Positions 40,214 through 48,271 of a DNA stretch of 64,000 nt are shown in pieces. The first letter of the stretch is position 1. Every line of letters begins with the position of its first letter. The notes below the pieces were generated by a model. The model saw only the letters and a program-made list of their open reading frames with translations, was not told where the DNA came from and searched no databases. Source of the DNA: Polyangiaceae bacterium (GTDB taxonomy: Bacteria > Myxococcota_A > Polyangia > Polyangiales > Polyangiaceae); contig JALHPN010000013.1 in the NCBI GenBank assembly GCA_022842465.1, positions 1 to 64,000 on the forward strand, in the 5' to 3' direction. A program made the position numbers and the translations under genes.

Positions 40214-40609
40214 TCACGTCTCGCCGTCGAGCACTCCCCAGCGATCGGTCGGCATCACGCCGTCGACGCACTTCGCCGCGAGGTCGTGGAGCATCGTCAC
40301 CGCGCCCTGCAGCTCGCGGATCTGCTTCTCGAGGTGCTCCGCCTTCGTCGTGAGCAGGGTCGCGAGCTCCGCGGGATCACGGCGACCACGTCGCAGGGCG
40401 ACGAGCCGCTCCACCTCGCGAATCGTGAACCCGAGGCCGCGAGCCTTCCGGATGAACCGCAGGAGCTCGAGCGCCTCGAGGGAGTACTCGCGGACCCCAC
40501 GCGGCTGGCGCGGCGGTTCGGGGAAGAGTCCGCGGCGTTGGTAGTAACGCACCGTCTCCACTCCCACGCCGGCGCGTCGCGCCAGCTCGCCGATCGTCAT
40601 GCGACGCAT
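40214..40609 (-). CDS. MerR family transcriptional regulator
   Basis: The 131-residue protein has the MerR winged-helix domain (MTIGELARRAGVGVETVRYY, then QRRGLFPEPPR and REYSLEALELLRFIRKA) and the dimerisation coiled coil (LTTKAEHLEKQIRELQGAV). Only one cysteine remains in the C-terminal part (AKCVDGVMPTD), so the three-Cys mercury site of MerR is absent and the inducer is unknown. The start is ATG 40609 or 40600. A MerR-type promoter immediately upstream points into this gene, suggesting autoregulation. Confidence 0.92.
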   Translation of the reverse strand: MRRMTIGELARRAGVGVETVRYYQRRGLFPEPPRQPRGVREYSLEALELLRFIRKARGLGFTIREVERLVALRRGRRDPAELATLLTTKAEHLEKQIRELQGAVTMLHDLAAKCVDGVMPTDRWGVLDGET

Positions 40610-40619
40610 ACTGTGGGGT

Positions 40620-40650
40620 AGCCTAGCTCTGTACCTCGGTACGGGCTCAA
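40620..40650 (-). promoter_or_regulatory. MerR-type promoter with 19-bp spacer and central dyad
   Basis: On the minus strand TTGAGC (-35, 40650-40645) and TAGGCT (-10, 40625-40620) are separated by exactly 19 bp. The spacer is centred on the perfect inverted repeat GTACC-GA-GGTAC (40631-40642). Over-long spacers with a dyad inside are the hallmark of MerR-activated promoters. The predicted start is 4-13 nt from the merR start codons. Confidence 0.7.
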
Positions 40651-40697
40651 TCGCGGTTCACGGCGATGCCGCAGGGGCGCTCGGGACGAGGACCCCC

Positions 40698-40713
40698 CGG
40701 CACGCGCAGTGCA
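40698..40713 (+). promoter_or_regulatory. Sigma-54-like -24/-12 element facing the AI-2E family gene
   Basis: CGGCACGCGCAGTGCA matches GGCACG and TGCA with exact spacing. The predicted start is 2 nt before the GTG at 40726, and argues for that start over ATG 40666, which would lie upstream of the promoter. Confidence 0.48.
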
Positions 40714-40725
40714 GAGCTCACCGCC

Positions 40726-41922
40726 GTGGAGCCGTCCCCCCCGTCCTCGAGCTCGCCCCCCTCGTCGCCCGGAGCCTCCGGTCCCGAGTCGGAGGACGAC
40801 CGCTTGAAGCTCCTCTCCTCGGCCACGCCGACGCTGCCGGACGGCGCGCCGCTCGCGCCGTTCGCCCCGCGAACGCGGCGGCGCGCCCTCGTCGCCGTGG
40901 TCGTCGTGTCGTTCGTGGCGGCGGTGTGGGTGGCGGCCCCCCTGTGGGTCGCAGTCATGGTCGGCGGGGTGCTCGCGATCTCGATGCAGCGCCCGTACGT
41001 GGCGCTCGCCCGCCGCCTCGGCCCCGGCCGCGAGGGCTGGGCCGCGGGGCTCGTGACGCTCGGGAGCGGCCTCGCCGTCGCGGGCGTCGGCGTGCTCGTC
41101 GCCCTCACGTTCACGGGCGAGCTCATGAAGCTCGTCACCCATCTCGACGGCGAGCGATCGGGCTCCCTCGCCGGTCTCCTCGGCGAGCGGGGCGCGAAGG
41201 CCGTCGCCGAGCTCGGCGTCGACACCGAGCGCCTCTATCGATGGATCCAGGGCGAGCTCGCCGCGGCCGCCAACTACGCGGCGACGCTCGGCGCGCTCCT
41301 CGTCCGGACGGCGAGCTTCGCCGTCCTCGGGTTCGTCGTGTCCCTGATGACGTCGTACTACGTGCTGCTCGAGGGGCCCTCCCTCGCACGACGCATCGAG
41401 CGGGTCGCGCCTCTCGATCCGCGTCACACGCGGGCGCTGCTCGTCGAGGCGAGGGAAGTCGGCCGCACGGCGTTCATCGGCACGATCGCCACGGCCGTGG
41501 TGCAAGGCCTCATCGCCGGCCTCGGGTACGCGATGCTGGGCGTGCCGCAGCCGGTCACCTGGGCGCTGGCGACCGCGATGGCGTCCTTCCTCCCGATCAT
41601 CGGGACGGCCATCGTCTGGGTGCCCCTCTCCGGCTACCTCCTCGTCGACGGGCATCCCGTTCGCGCCATCCTTCTCGCCGCATGGGGCATCGTGGCCATC
41701 ACGTCGCTCGCCGACTACTGGATCCGGCCCCGCATCGTGGGGGCGAGCGGGCACGGCCATCCGCTCCTCACGCTCATCGCGCTCCTCGGCGGAATCGAGG
41801 TCTTCGGGCTCGCCGGGCTCCTCGTGGCCCCGATCGTCATGAGCGTCTTCGTGGCCGCGTTCCGGCTCTACGAGCGCGAGATCCGGACCGGTGGCCTGCG
41901 CATCTCCGTCGGGACGAGCTAG
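40726..41922 (+). CDS. AI-2E family transporter (TqsA/PerM-like membrane protein)
   Basis: The product is about 398 residues from GTG 40726 (418 from ATG 40666). After a disordered Pro/Ser N-terminus come eight membrane segments in the AI-2E transporter pattern: an early pair (LVAVVVVSFVAAVWVAAPLW), the loop with VTHLDGERSG, VVSLMTSYYVLLEG, and the late block with FLPIIGTAIVWVPLSGYLLV and HPLLTLIALLGGIEVFGLAG. Family members export autoinducer-2 or act in other transport; the name does not fix the substrate. The mlaE-type gene follows after 30 bp. Confidence 0.85.
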   Translation: MEPSPPSSSSPPSSPGASGPESEDDRLKLLSSATPTLPDGAPLAPFAPRTRRRALVAVVVVSFVAAVWVAAPLWVAVMVGGVLAISMQRPYVALARRLGPGREGWAAGLVTLGSGLAVAGVGVLVALTFTGELMKLVTHLDGERSGSLAGLLGERGAKAVAELGVDTERLYRWIQGELAAAANYAATLGALLVRTASFAVLGFVVSLMTSYYVLLEGPSLARRIERVAPLDPRHTRALLVEAREVGRTAFIGTIATAVVQGLIAGLGYAMLGVPQPVTWALATAMASFLPIIGTAIVWVPLSGYLLVDGHPVRAILLAAWGIVAITSLADYWIRPRIVGASGHGHPLLTLIALLGGIEVFGLAGLLVAPIVMSVFVAAFRLYEREIRTGGLRISVGTS

Positions 41923-41938
41923 CGGAACGGATCATGCT
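41923..41938 (+). promoter_or_regulatory. Sigma-54-like -24/-12 element facing the MlaE-type gene
   Basis: CGGAACGGATCATGCT keeps GG-x-ACG and TGCT with exact GG-N10-GC spacing. It begins directly after the stop codon of the AI-2E gene and predicts a start about 4 nt before the ATG at 41953. Confidence 0.45.
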
Positions 41939-41952
41939 CGAGCCTCGGGGAG

Positions 41953-43134
41953 ATGACCGCTCACGCACGACCCCCCGAGGCGCCCGCCCGGCCGCGGAAC
42001 GCTCACGCCTTCCGGGTGGCGACGAAGCCGACCGCGATCGAGCTCGGCGGCGACCTCCGGCTCGCCGATGCAGGGGCGCTCTGGCGCGTCCTCCGGTCGG
42101 GGGTGCGCCGATGCAAGGCGAAGACGCTCACGGTCGACCTCTCCAACGTCGAGGACGCCGACGCGGGCGCGCTGGCCCTCCTCGTGGAGGTCCGCGCCGA
42201 GGTCGCCGCCCGAGGCGGGGTCGTGGAGCTGACCGGGGTGAGCGAGAAGCTCGCGCCGCTCGTCGCCCTCTACGACGGCCACGATGAGCCGGACCCGGGC
42301 GGGAAGCGTCGGAAGCGGCGCCCCGCGCGGCGGAAGGCGGAGGGCCTTCTGGCGCAGGTCGGTCACCGCACCGTCGAGATGGGGGCGGGGGCGAAGAACA
42401 TCGTCACGTTCATCGGGACGCTCGCGGCGTCGGTCCGGACCGTGCTCCGACGGCCGGCGGCCGGCCACTGGCGCGAGGTGCTCCCGCTCGTCGAGCGGAT
42501 GGGCGCCGACGCGGTCCCGATCGTCCTCCTCATCAACTTCCTGGTCGGCTTCGTCATGGCCTTCCAGGCCGCGCGGCAGCTCTCGATGTTCGGCGCAAAC
42601 CTCTACGTCGCCGATCTCGTCGGCATCGCCCACACGCGCGAGCTCGCTCCGCTCATGACGGCCATCATCGTCTGCGGTCGGTCCGGCGCGGCGATCGCCG
42701 CGGAGATCGGCTCTATGAAGGTGTCCGAGGAGGTCGACGCGCTCCGCACGCTCGGCCTCTCGCCCGTGGCCTGGCTCGTCATCCCCCGCACCATCGCGCT
42801 CGTCGTCGTCGTCCCCGTCCTGACCCTCCTCGCAGACGTCATCGGCGTGCTCGGAGGTCTCGCCGTCGGCGTCACCACTCTCGGCCTGACGTCGACCGGC
42901 TACATGAACGAGATCAAGAAGGCGGTCATGCCGTGGGACGTGTCGACGGGGCTCATCAAGAGCGTCGCGTTCGCGTTCGCGATCGTCCTCGTCGCCTCCC
43001 AGCAGGGCTTCGCCGCCTCCGGCGGCGCCGAAGGCGTCGGCAAGCGCACGACGACCACGGTGGTCACGTCCCTCTTCGTCCTCGTGCTCCTCGATACGCT
43101 CTTCACGATCGTCTTCCGGATGTTGGGGGTCTGA
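41953..43134 (+). CDS. mlaE: MlaE-type lipid ABC transporter permease with N-terminal STAS domain
   Basis: The 393-residue protein joins a STAS domain (about 15-110, IELGGDLRLADAGALWRVLR, VDLSNVEDADAGALALLVEV) to an MlaE permease (about 150-393). The permease shows LINFLVGFVMAFQAARQLS, the conserved RELAPLMTAIIVCGRSGAAI, AEIGSMKVSEEVDALRTLG, and a last membrane segment. In Escherichia coli the STAS protein MlaB is separate; here it is fused. The MCE-type ATPase and solute-binding genes follow with 2-nt gaps or overlaps. Confidence 0.9.
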   Translation: MTAHARPPEAPARPRNAHAFRVATKPTAIELGGDLRLADAGALWRVLRSGVRRCKAKTLTVDLSNVEDADAGALALLVEVRAEVAARGGVVELTGVSEKLAPLVALYDGHDEPDPGGKRRKRRPARRKAEGLLAQVGHRTVEMGAGAKNIVTFIGTLAASVRTVLRRPAAGHWREVLPLVERMGADAVPIVLLINFLVGFVMAFQAARQLSMFGANLYVADLVGIAHTRELAPLMTAIIVCGRSGAAIAAEIGSMKVSEEVDALRTLGLSPVAWLVIPRTIALVVVVPVLTLLADVIGVLGGLAVGVTTLGLTSTGYMNEIKKAVMPWDVSTGLIKSVAFAFAIVLVASQQGFAASGGAEGVGKRTTTTVVTSLFVLVLLDTLFTIVFRMLGV

Positions 43135-43136
43135 CG

Positions 43137-43913
43137 ATGGAGCCCGAGGTCATGACCTCGCCCCTCGCGAAGCCGGACGAGCGCCCGATCGTCCGCGCCC
43201 TGGGCCTACGCGTCGGCTGGGGAGACGTCGTCCTCCTCGAGAGCGTCTCGTTCCAGGTGAAGCGGGGCGAGATCTTCGCCGTGCTCGGCGGCAGCGGCGC
43301 GGGGAAGTCGACGCTCCTCCGCTTCCTCGTCGGTCTCGAGATGCCGCTCGCGGGGGAGATCGACATCGCGGGCCGCGGCGCGCCGGATCTGGACCGGGGC
43401 CTTCCTCCGTTCGGCGTCATGTTCCAGGGCGGCGCCCTCTTCGGCTCGATGACCGTCGGCGAGAACGTCGGGATGGTGCTCCAGGAGTGGACGAAGCTGC
43501 CGCCCGACGCGATTCGCGCGATCGCGCGCGCCAAGCTCCGCCTCGTCGGTCTCGAGGACGCCATCGACAAGCTCCCCTCCGAGCTGTCCGGCGGCATGAA
43601 GAAGCGCGCGGCGATCGCGCGTGCCCTCGCGCTCGACCCGTCCCTCGTCTTCCTCGACGAGCCGTCGGCGGGGCTCGACCCCGTCACCAGCGCGGAGCTC
43701 GACGAGCTCGTCGTGACGCTGAACGAGACGCTCGGTCTCTCGGTCGTCCTCGTGACCCACGAGCTCGAGAGCGTCTTCGAGATCGTGCATCGATGCATCC
43801 TCCTCGACAAGAGCGAGAAGGGCATCATCGCCGAAGGTGACCCGCGCGAGCTGCGTGGCTCGAGCGACCCGCGCGTGAGCGCATTCTTCCAACGCAAGAG
43901 CAGGCACGGCTGA
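43137..43913 (+). CDS. mlaF: MlaF-type ATP-binding protein of the lipid transporter
   Basis: The 258-residue ABC ATPase has Walker A GGSGAGKST, the Q-loop in FGVMFQGGALFGSMTV, the signature LSGGM, Walker B SLVFLDEP, the D-loop SAGLDP and the switch His in VLVTHELESV. The LSGGM-KKRAAIARAL form is typical of MlaF. It energises lipid movement by MlaE. Its ATG is 2 nt after the mlaE stop and its TGA overlaps the next ATG. Confidence 0.93.
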   Translation: MEPEVMTSPLAKPDERPIVRALGLRVGWGDVVLLESVSFQVKRGEIFAVLGGSGAGKSTLLRFLVGLEMPLAGEIDIAGRGAPDLDRGLPPFGVMFQGGALFGSMTVGENVGMVLQEWTKLPPDAIRAIARAKLRLVGLEDAIDKLPSELSGGMKKRAAIARALALDPSLVFLDEPSAGLDPVTSAELDELVVTLNETLGLSVVLVTHELESVFEIVHRCILLDKSEKGIIAEGDPRELRGSSDPRVSAFFQRKSRHG

Positions 43914-44896
43914 TGTCATCCCCCGTCAATCACACGAAGCTCGGCGCATTCGTCCTCTTGACCCTCGCGGCGGTGCTCGCGACCGTCGTCGCGTTCGGCG
44001 CGCAGCGCGCGAAGCGCGAGACCGTCGCGTACCACACCTACTTCAACGAGTCGGTGCAGGGCCTCGAGCTCGGGGCTCCGGTGAGGTTCCGGGGCGTGAC
44101 GATCGGGTACGTGAAGGCGATCGAGATCGCCCCCGACCACCGGCACGTGGACGTGGTGTCGGACCTCGACGTCGCCGACGTGCGGCGGATGGGCCTCGCC
44201 GAGCAGAGCGAGGGGCGAGGGGCGAAGACGCGCTTCAAGTTCCTGATTCCGGGAGACCTCCGCGCGCAGCTCGGATCGCAGGGCATCACCGGCATCAAGT
44301 ACGTGTCGATCGACTTCTTCGACCCGAAGTCGAACCCGGTCGCGCCGCTGCCGTTCCCGGTGCCGGAGGAGACGATCCCCGCCGCCCCGAGCATGATGAA
44401 GAGCCTCGAGGACTCCGTCACGAAGGCGATGGACAAGCTGCCCGAGCTCGTCGACGCCGTCGTCGTGATCGTGAACCGCGTCGACGGCCTCATCGCGACC
44501 CTCGAGAAGGAGGGCGTGACCGAGAAGACCGCAAGGACGATCGCGCACGCGGACCAGGTGCTCGGCACCCTCGACAAGACGATCAAGAACATCGATCGCG
44601 CGCAGGTCCCGGAGAAGGCCGGCAAGACCCTCGACGACATGCAGAGCGCGATCGGGAAGATGAACGCGCTCCTCGACAAGGTGGGCGGCGAAGCGGGCCT
44701 CGTCGCGTCGGCGCAGAAGGCGACCGAGTCGGTCGGTCAGGTCGGGCGCGACGCCCATGGGACGACGAGACAGCTCGACGAGACGTTGAAGGAGGTGCGT
44801 GACGCAGCGAGCTCGATCCGCACGCTCGCCGACGCGCTCGAGAAGGATCCGGACATGCTCGTCAAGGGCAGGGCGAAGGGAAAGGGTGCGCCGTGA
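43913..44896 (+). CDS. mlaD: MlaD family (MCE domain) lipid-binding protein
   Basis: The 327-residue protein has an N-terminal membrane anchor (KLGAFVLLTLAAVLATVVAF) and one MCE domain (about 35-150: YHTYFNESVQGLELGAPVRF, RGVTIGYVKAIEI, LGSQGITGIKYVSIDFFD). The C-terminal half is long amphipathic helices (KAMDKLPELVDAVVVIVNRV; QSAIGKMNALLDKVGG), as in Mce- and YebT-like proteins that bridge the periplasm. It presents lipid between the membranes. It overlaps the genes on both sides. Confidence 0.92.
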   Translation: MSSPVNHTKLGAFVLLTLAAVLATVVAFGAQRAKRETVAYHTYFNESVQGLELGAPVRFRGVTIGYVKAIEIAPDHRHVDVVSDLDVADVRRMGLAEQSEGRGAKTRFKFLIPGDLRAQLGSQGITGIKYVSIDFFDPKSNPVAPLPFPVPEETIPAAPSMMKSLEDSVTKAMDKLPELVDAVVVIVNRVDGLIATLEKEGVTEKTARTIAHADQVLGTLDKTIKNIDRAQVPEKAGKTLDDMQSAIGKMNALLDKVGGEAGLVASAQKATESVGQVGRDAHGTTRQLDETLKEVRDAASSIRTLADALEKDPDMLVKGRAKGKGAP

Positions 44897-45537
44897 TGAA
44901 GTCGCTCGGTTGGTACGCGGTGATGGGGGCCCTCGTCCTCGCGACGCCGGGCTGCGCGCTCACGTCGAAGAGCGACGCGCTCGAGATCCGGTATTTCACG
45001 CCGCAGAGCGTGAAGACCCGCCTGTCCTCGTCGCCTGCGCCCGGGATGCCCACGACCGGAGAGGGCCGGCCGATGCCTGCGCTCCGTCTCGGTCGCGTCA
45101 CCGCCGGCTCCCACCTCCGCGACAAGATGGTGAGGCGGAGCGCGAGCGGCGAGGTGACGTTCGCGGACGAGCGGCGATGGACGGAGAAGCCGGACGCGTT
45201 CGTTCGTCGGGCCCTCGAGCGCGAGCTCTTCGAAGACCGCGGATACGGGCGCGAGCTCACGGGCACGGCGCCGACCCTGGATGTCGAGGTCCTCGCGTTC
45301 GAAGAGGTGAAGGGGCCGAGGGGTTCCGTCGCGCGCGTCGAGGTGCGGGTCGTGCTCCACGACGGTGAGAAGGTCCTCGCCGAGGAGACGATGACGGTGG
45401 ATCGGCCCGTGGGCGGGAGCGGCGCCGTCGAGGACGTGGTGACGGCGACCGCCGAGGCGCTCGACGCGACGGCGCGCGGGATCGCGGATCGTGTCGCGGG
45501 CAGGCTCGCGCCGCCGCGGCGCAGCGACACGCCCTGA
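44896..45537 (+). CDS. ABC-type transport auxiliary lipoprotein of the Mla operon
   Basis: The product has 213 residues from ATG 44896 (GTG 44893 is in frame one codon earlier). A signal peptide ends in the lipobox LATPGCALT. The mature domain follows the ABC_trans_aux pattern: YFTPQSVK, then PALRLGRVTAGSHLRDKMV and ADERRWTEKPDAFVRRALER. The second half is DVEVLAFEEVKG and RVEVRVVLHDGEKVLAEETM. Such lipoproteins (PqiC/LetC type) are outer-membrane partners of MCE transporters. The start overlaps the mlaD stop (TGATG). It is the last gene of the operon. Confidence 0.87.
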   Translation: MKSLGWYAVMGALVLATPGCALTSKSDALEIRYFTPQSVKTRLSSSPAPGMPTTGEGRPMPALRLGRVTAGSHLRDKMVRRSASGEVTFADERRWTEKPDAFVRRALERELFEDRGYGRELTGTAPTLDVEVLAFEEVKGPRGSVARVEVRVVLHDGEKVLAEETMTVDRPVGGSGAVEDVVTATAEALDATARGIADRVAGRLAPPRRSDTP

Positions 45538-45564
45538 GCCGGCGCTCGACCTCGGACCGCGCGG

Positions 45565-46536
45565 TCACTCCTCGGCGTCGTGGTGCCTCGCGCGGCCGTC
45601 GGTCGTGTCGGGCCCCGTCGCCGCGCGCTCCCACGCGGCGCAGGTCTCGACCCGGAGCTCCTTGTTGATCGCGTACGCCGCGCGCGCGCCCTCCGCCGCG
45701 GCGATGATCGCGAACTGGACGTCGCGGGACGCGTCGCCGATCACCCAGAGCCCAGGCACGCCGGCGCGCTCGAGGTCCTCGACGACGACGTTGTGGTCGT
45801 CGTCGAAGGCCAGCCCGAGCCTCTCTGCGAACGGCGCGCGCTGGTGGCGCCCCATGTGGACGAACATGGCGTCCCGCGGGATCGCCTCCCCCGACGCGAG
45901 CCGGATCGCGGCGAGGCGCCCGGTCTCGCCCTCGAGCCCGACGACGCGCTCGCGGACGACCGCGATCCCGCAGCGAGTGAGCCGGGCGACGTCGGCCGGT
46001 CCTTGCCCCCCGCCGGTGAAGAGCACGACGTCGCGGCTCCACGTCGTCAAGCCGAGCGCGAAGTCCACCGCATCGTCGGTGGGGGCGTAGGCGGCGATCC
46101 TCCGATCGCGATGGTCCCATCCGTCGCAGTACGGGCACGTGTGCACCGTCACGCCGTAGAACGCCTCGAGGCCCTCGATCGCCGGGAGGTCGTCCCGCAT
46201 GCCCGTCGCGAGCACGAGCTTCTTCCCGCGGACGACCGCGCCGCTCGTGAGGACGACCTCGAATCCTCGCGGCACGCACCGCCGGACGTCCGCGACCTTC
46301 TCGTCGTGGAGCGCGACGTCGTAGGGCGCGAGCTGCTCGCGCGCGACCCATCGGAGCGCATGCGGCGGCATCCCCTCCCGTGTGAGGAAGCCGTGCACGC
46401 CGCGCGCTCGGGCATTTCGCGGGCGCCCGTCGTCGAACACGACGACCTTGCGCCGGCAGCGCCCGAGGAGGAGCGCGCAGCTCAGCCCCGCGGGCCCGCC
46501 CCCGACGACGAGGACGTCTGCCTCGGCCTCCCCCAT
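45565..46536 (-). CDS. Thioredoxin-reductase-like FAD/NAD(P)-dependent oxidoreductase
   Basis: The 323-residue protein has the FAD Rossmann start DVLVVGGGPAGLSCAL, a CPYC disulfide motif in TVHTCPYCDGWD (about 133-136) within the NAD(P)-binding part, and the final FAD-binding VPGLWVIGDASRDVQFAI. The layout and CPYC fit the thioredoxin-reductase-like group that also includes YpdA-type and dithiol oxidases; the second Rossmann GXGXXA motif is poorly kept (AYAPTDDAVDFAL), so nucleotide preference is unclear. It starts 10 nt after the kinase-receiver gene stop and is probably its operon partner. Confidence 0.87.
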   Translation of the reverse strand: MGEAEADVLVVGGGPAGLSCALLLGRCRRKVVVFDDGRPRNARARGVHGFLTREGMPPHALRWVAREQLAPYDVALHDEKVADVRRCVPRGFEVVLTSGAVVRGKKLVLATGMRDDLPAIEGLEAFYGVTVHTCPYCDGWDHRDRRIAAYAPTDDAVDFALGLTTWSRDVVLFTGGGQGPADVARLTRCGIAVVRERVVGLEGETGRLAAIRLASGEAIPRDAMFVHMGRHQRAPFAERLGLAFDDDHNVVVEDLERAGVPGLWVIGDASRDVQFAIIAAAEGARAAYAINKELRVETCAAWERAATGPDTTDGRARHHDAEE

Positions 46537-46546
46537 CAGCCGCCCG

Positions 46547-48202
46547 TCAGCCCGCGCTCGCCGGCGGCATCGCCGACGCCCGCGATCGAAGCGTCCGGCG
46601 GATGAGCATCTCCACGTCGTCGGCGTGAACGGGCTTCACGAGGAACGCGTCGGCGCCGATCGCCGAGAGCCGCTGCCACTCGCGGGGGCCCCCGGCCGCC
46701 GTCATGACGATGATGGGCGTGCGCGACGAGTCGTCGATCGACCGGAGGAGGAGGGTCAGCTTCGCGCCGTCCATCTCGGGCATCTCGAGATCGACGAGGA
46801 CGACGGAGTACGGGTTCCGCTCGAACGCCTCGAGGGCGGCCTCGCCGTCCCCGACCTGATCGATGACCGCGTTCGGGAAGCGTTCCACGAGCGAGGAGTG
46901 GATGATCGTGCGCCAGTCCGGGTCGTCGTCGGCGATCAGGATGCGCGCGGGCTCGCGGTTCCCCGAGTGCTCCGCGGCGAGGGCCCGTCGGAAGGCGGCG
47001 ACCGACGTGTACCGCGTGTGGGGATCCTTCGAGAGCGCCCGGAGTATGACCTCGTCGTAGCCTGGCGCGAGGCCGACGCGGAGCGCGCTCGGCGGCTTCG
47101 GCTCCTGCAGCACGTGCTGCGAGAGGATGTTCATGTCCGTCTGGCCCGTGAACGGCGGACGTCCCGTCACGAGCTCGTAGGCGAGGCACCCGAGCGCGTA
47201 GACGTCACGACGCTCCGCGAGCTCCGGATCCTCGTCCTCGCCGAGCGCGGCCTCCGGCGCCATGTACGCCGCGCTGCCGACGATGAAGTTCGCGGCGCTC
47301 GCCGACTCGAGCATCCGCGCGACGCCGAGGTCGCCGACCATGACGCGGAAGCTTCCGTCGATGAGGAGATTCGAGGGCTTCAGGTCGCGGTGGACGGTGC
47401 CCGACGCGTGGATCGCCTCCACGCCGCGGCACGCCTGGTCGAGGATGCGCATCGCGTCGTCGAGGTCGGGCGCGGCGCCACGCGGGCGCGCGCGAAGCCA
47501 CTGCTCGGCCGTCCGGCCCTCGACGTACTCCATCACGAAGTACGGGGTGCCCTCGTGCTCGCCGAAGGCGTAGACCTGGAGGACGTTCGGATGCGACACG
47601 CGCGCCATGGCACGCGCCTCGTTGTGGAAGAACGAGCGCATCTCGGGGAAGGCGAAGAGGTCGGCCTTGATGAACTTGATGGCGACCTTGCGCTCCAGGC
47701 GCTCGTCGTGCGCGAGCGCCACGACACCCATGCCGCCGACGCCGAGCGCACGCTCGACGCGGTAGGTGCGATCGACGAGCGTCCCCGCGCGGAGGCCGAC
47801 GCCGGCGAGGGCGTCGTTCGTGTTCACCGGGCGACTCACCACGGCGCTCGTCGCGGGCCCCGTCACCCCCCCGGCGCGGAGGGGCTGACCGCGGGTGAGC
47901 GCGCCCAGGGCGCGAGGAGAGCGAGCCGACCGATCGTCCGACGTGACGTCCGGCGTCGGCGAGGATCCGTCGGGGACGATCGGCATCCATTCGGCCATGG
48001 TCGGGGCGAGCGTGGCGGCGAGGGCTTCGTGCGTCGACACCGGCGCCATGCCGGAGCCGGGCGGACCATGGGCTCCCGCGACGGGTTCGCCCGGACGCGA
48101 CGACGGCGGCGTCGCCGCGAGCAGACGCGAGGCGCTCGGACGCTCCGACAGCGGAGAGGCCGGCACGACGGCCGCTTCGTCCTCGCGAATCTTGCGCTCC
48201 AT
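46547..48202 (-). CDS. Hanks-type Ser/Thr kinase fused to a C-terminal response-regulator receiver domain
   Basis: GAGGAGGG before ATG 48202 fixes the start. The 551-residue protein has a disordered N-terminus (1-140). The kinase domain (about 145-410) has ALGVGGMGVVALAHD, KVAIKFIKA, catalytic HRDLKPSN (about 271), VGDLGVARM in place of DFG, and GSAAYMAPEA. A CheY-like receiver (about 420-545) has ILIADDDPDW, the phospho-Asp at about 468 in VVLVDLEMPEMDG, and the Lys in FLVKPVHADD. The receiver could let a histidine kinase switch the Ser/Thr kinase; that link is inference. No membrane segment is present. Confidence 0.9.
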   Translation of the reverse strand: MERKIREDEAAVVPASPLSERPSASRLLAATPPSSRPGEPVAGAHGPPGSGMAPVSTHEALAATLAPTMAEWMPIVPDGSSPTPDVTSDDRSARSPRALGALTRGQPLRAGGVTGPATSAVVSRPVNTNDALAGVGLRAGTLVDRTYRVERALGVGGMGVVALAHDERLERKVAIKFIKADLFAFPEMRSFFHNEARAMARVSHPNVLQVYAFGEHEGTPYFVMEYVEGRTAEQWLRARPRGAAPDLDDAMRILDQACRGVEAIHASGTVHRDLKPSNLLIDGSFRVMVGDLGVARMLESASAANFIVGSAAYMAPEAALGEDEDPELAERRDVYALGCLAYELVTGRPPFTGQTDMNILSQHVLQEPKPPSALRVGLAPGYDEVILRALSKDPHTRYTSVAAFRRALAAEHSGNREPARILIADDDPDWRTIIHSSLVERFPNAVIDQVGDGEAALEAFERNPYSVVLVDLEMPEMDGAKLTLLLRSIDDSSRTPIIVMTAAGGPREWQRLSAIGADAFLVKPVHADDVEMLIRRTLRSRASAMPPASAG

Positions 48203-48271
48203 CAAACCCTCCTCGCCCACACCAGGGCGCTGCGTCGCTCGCGGGTCCTGCGCGCGTCGCACGACTCCGGG

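Noticed and set aside
45555-45566. 12-bp perfect palindrome GACCGCGCGGTC between the Mla lipoprotein and oxidoreductase genes
   Set aside because: With no loop it makes a 4-bp stem at most, and such GC palindromes are common here; not called a terminator.
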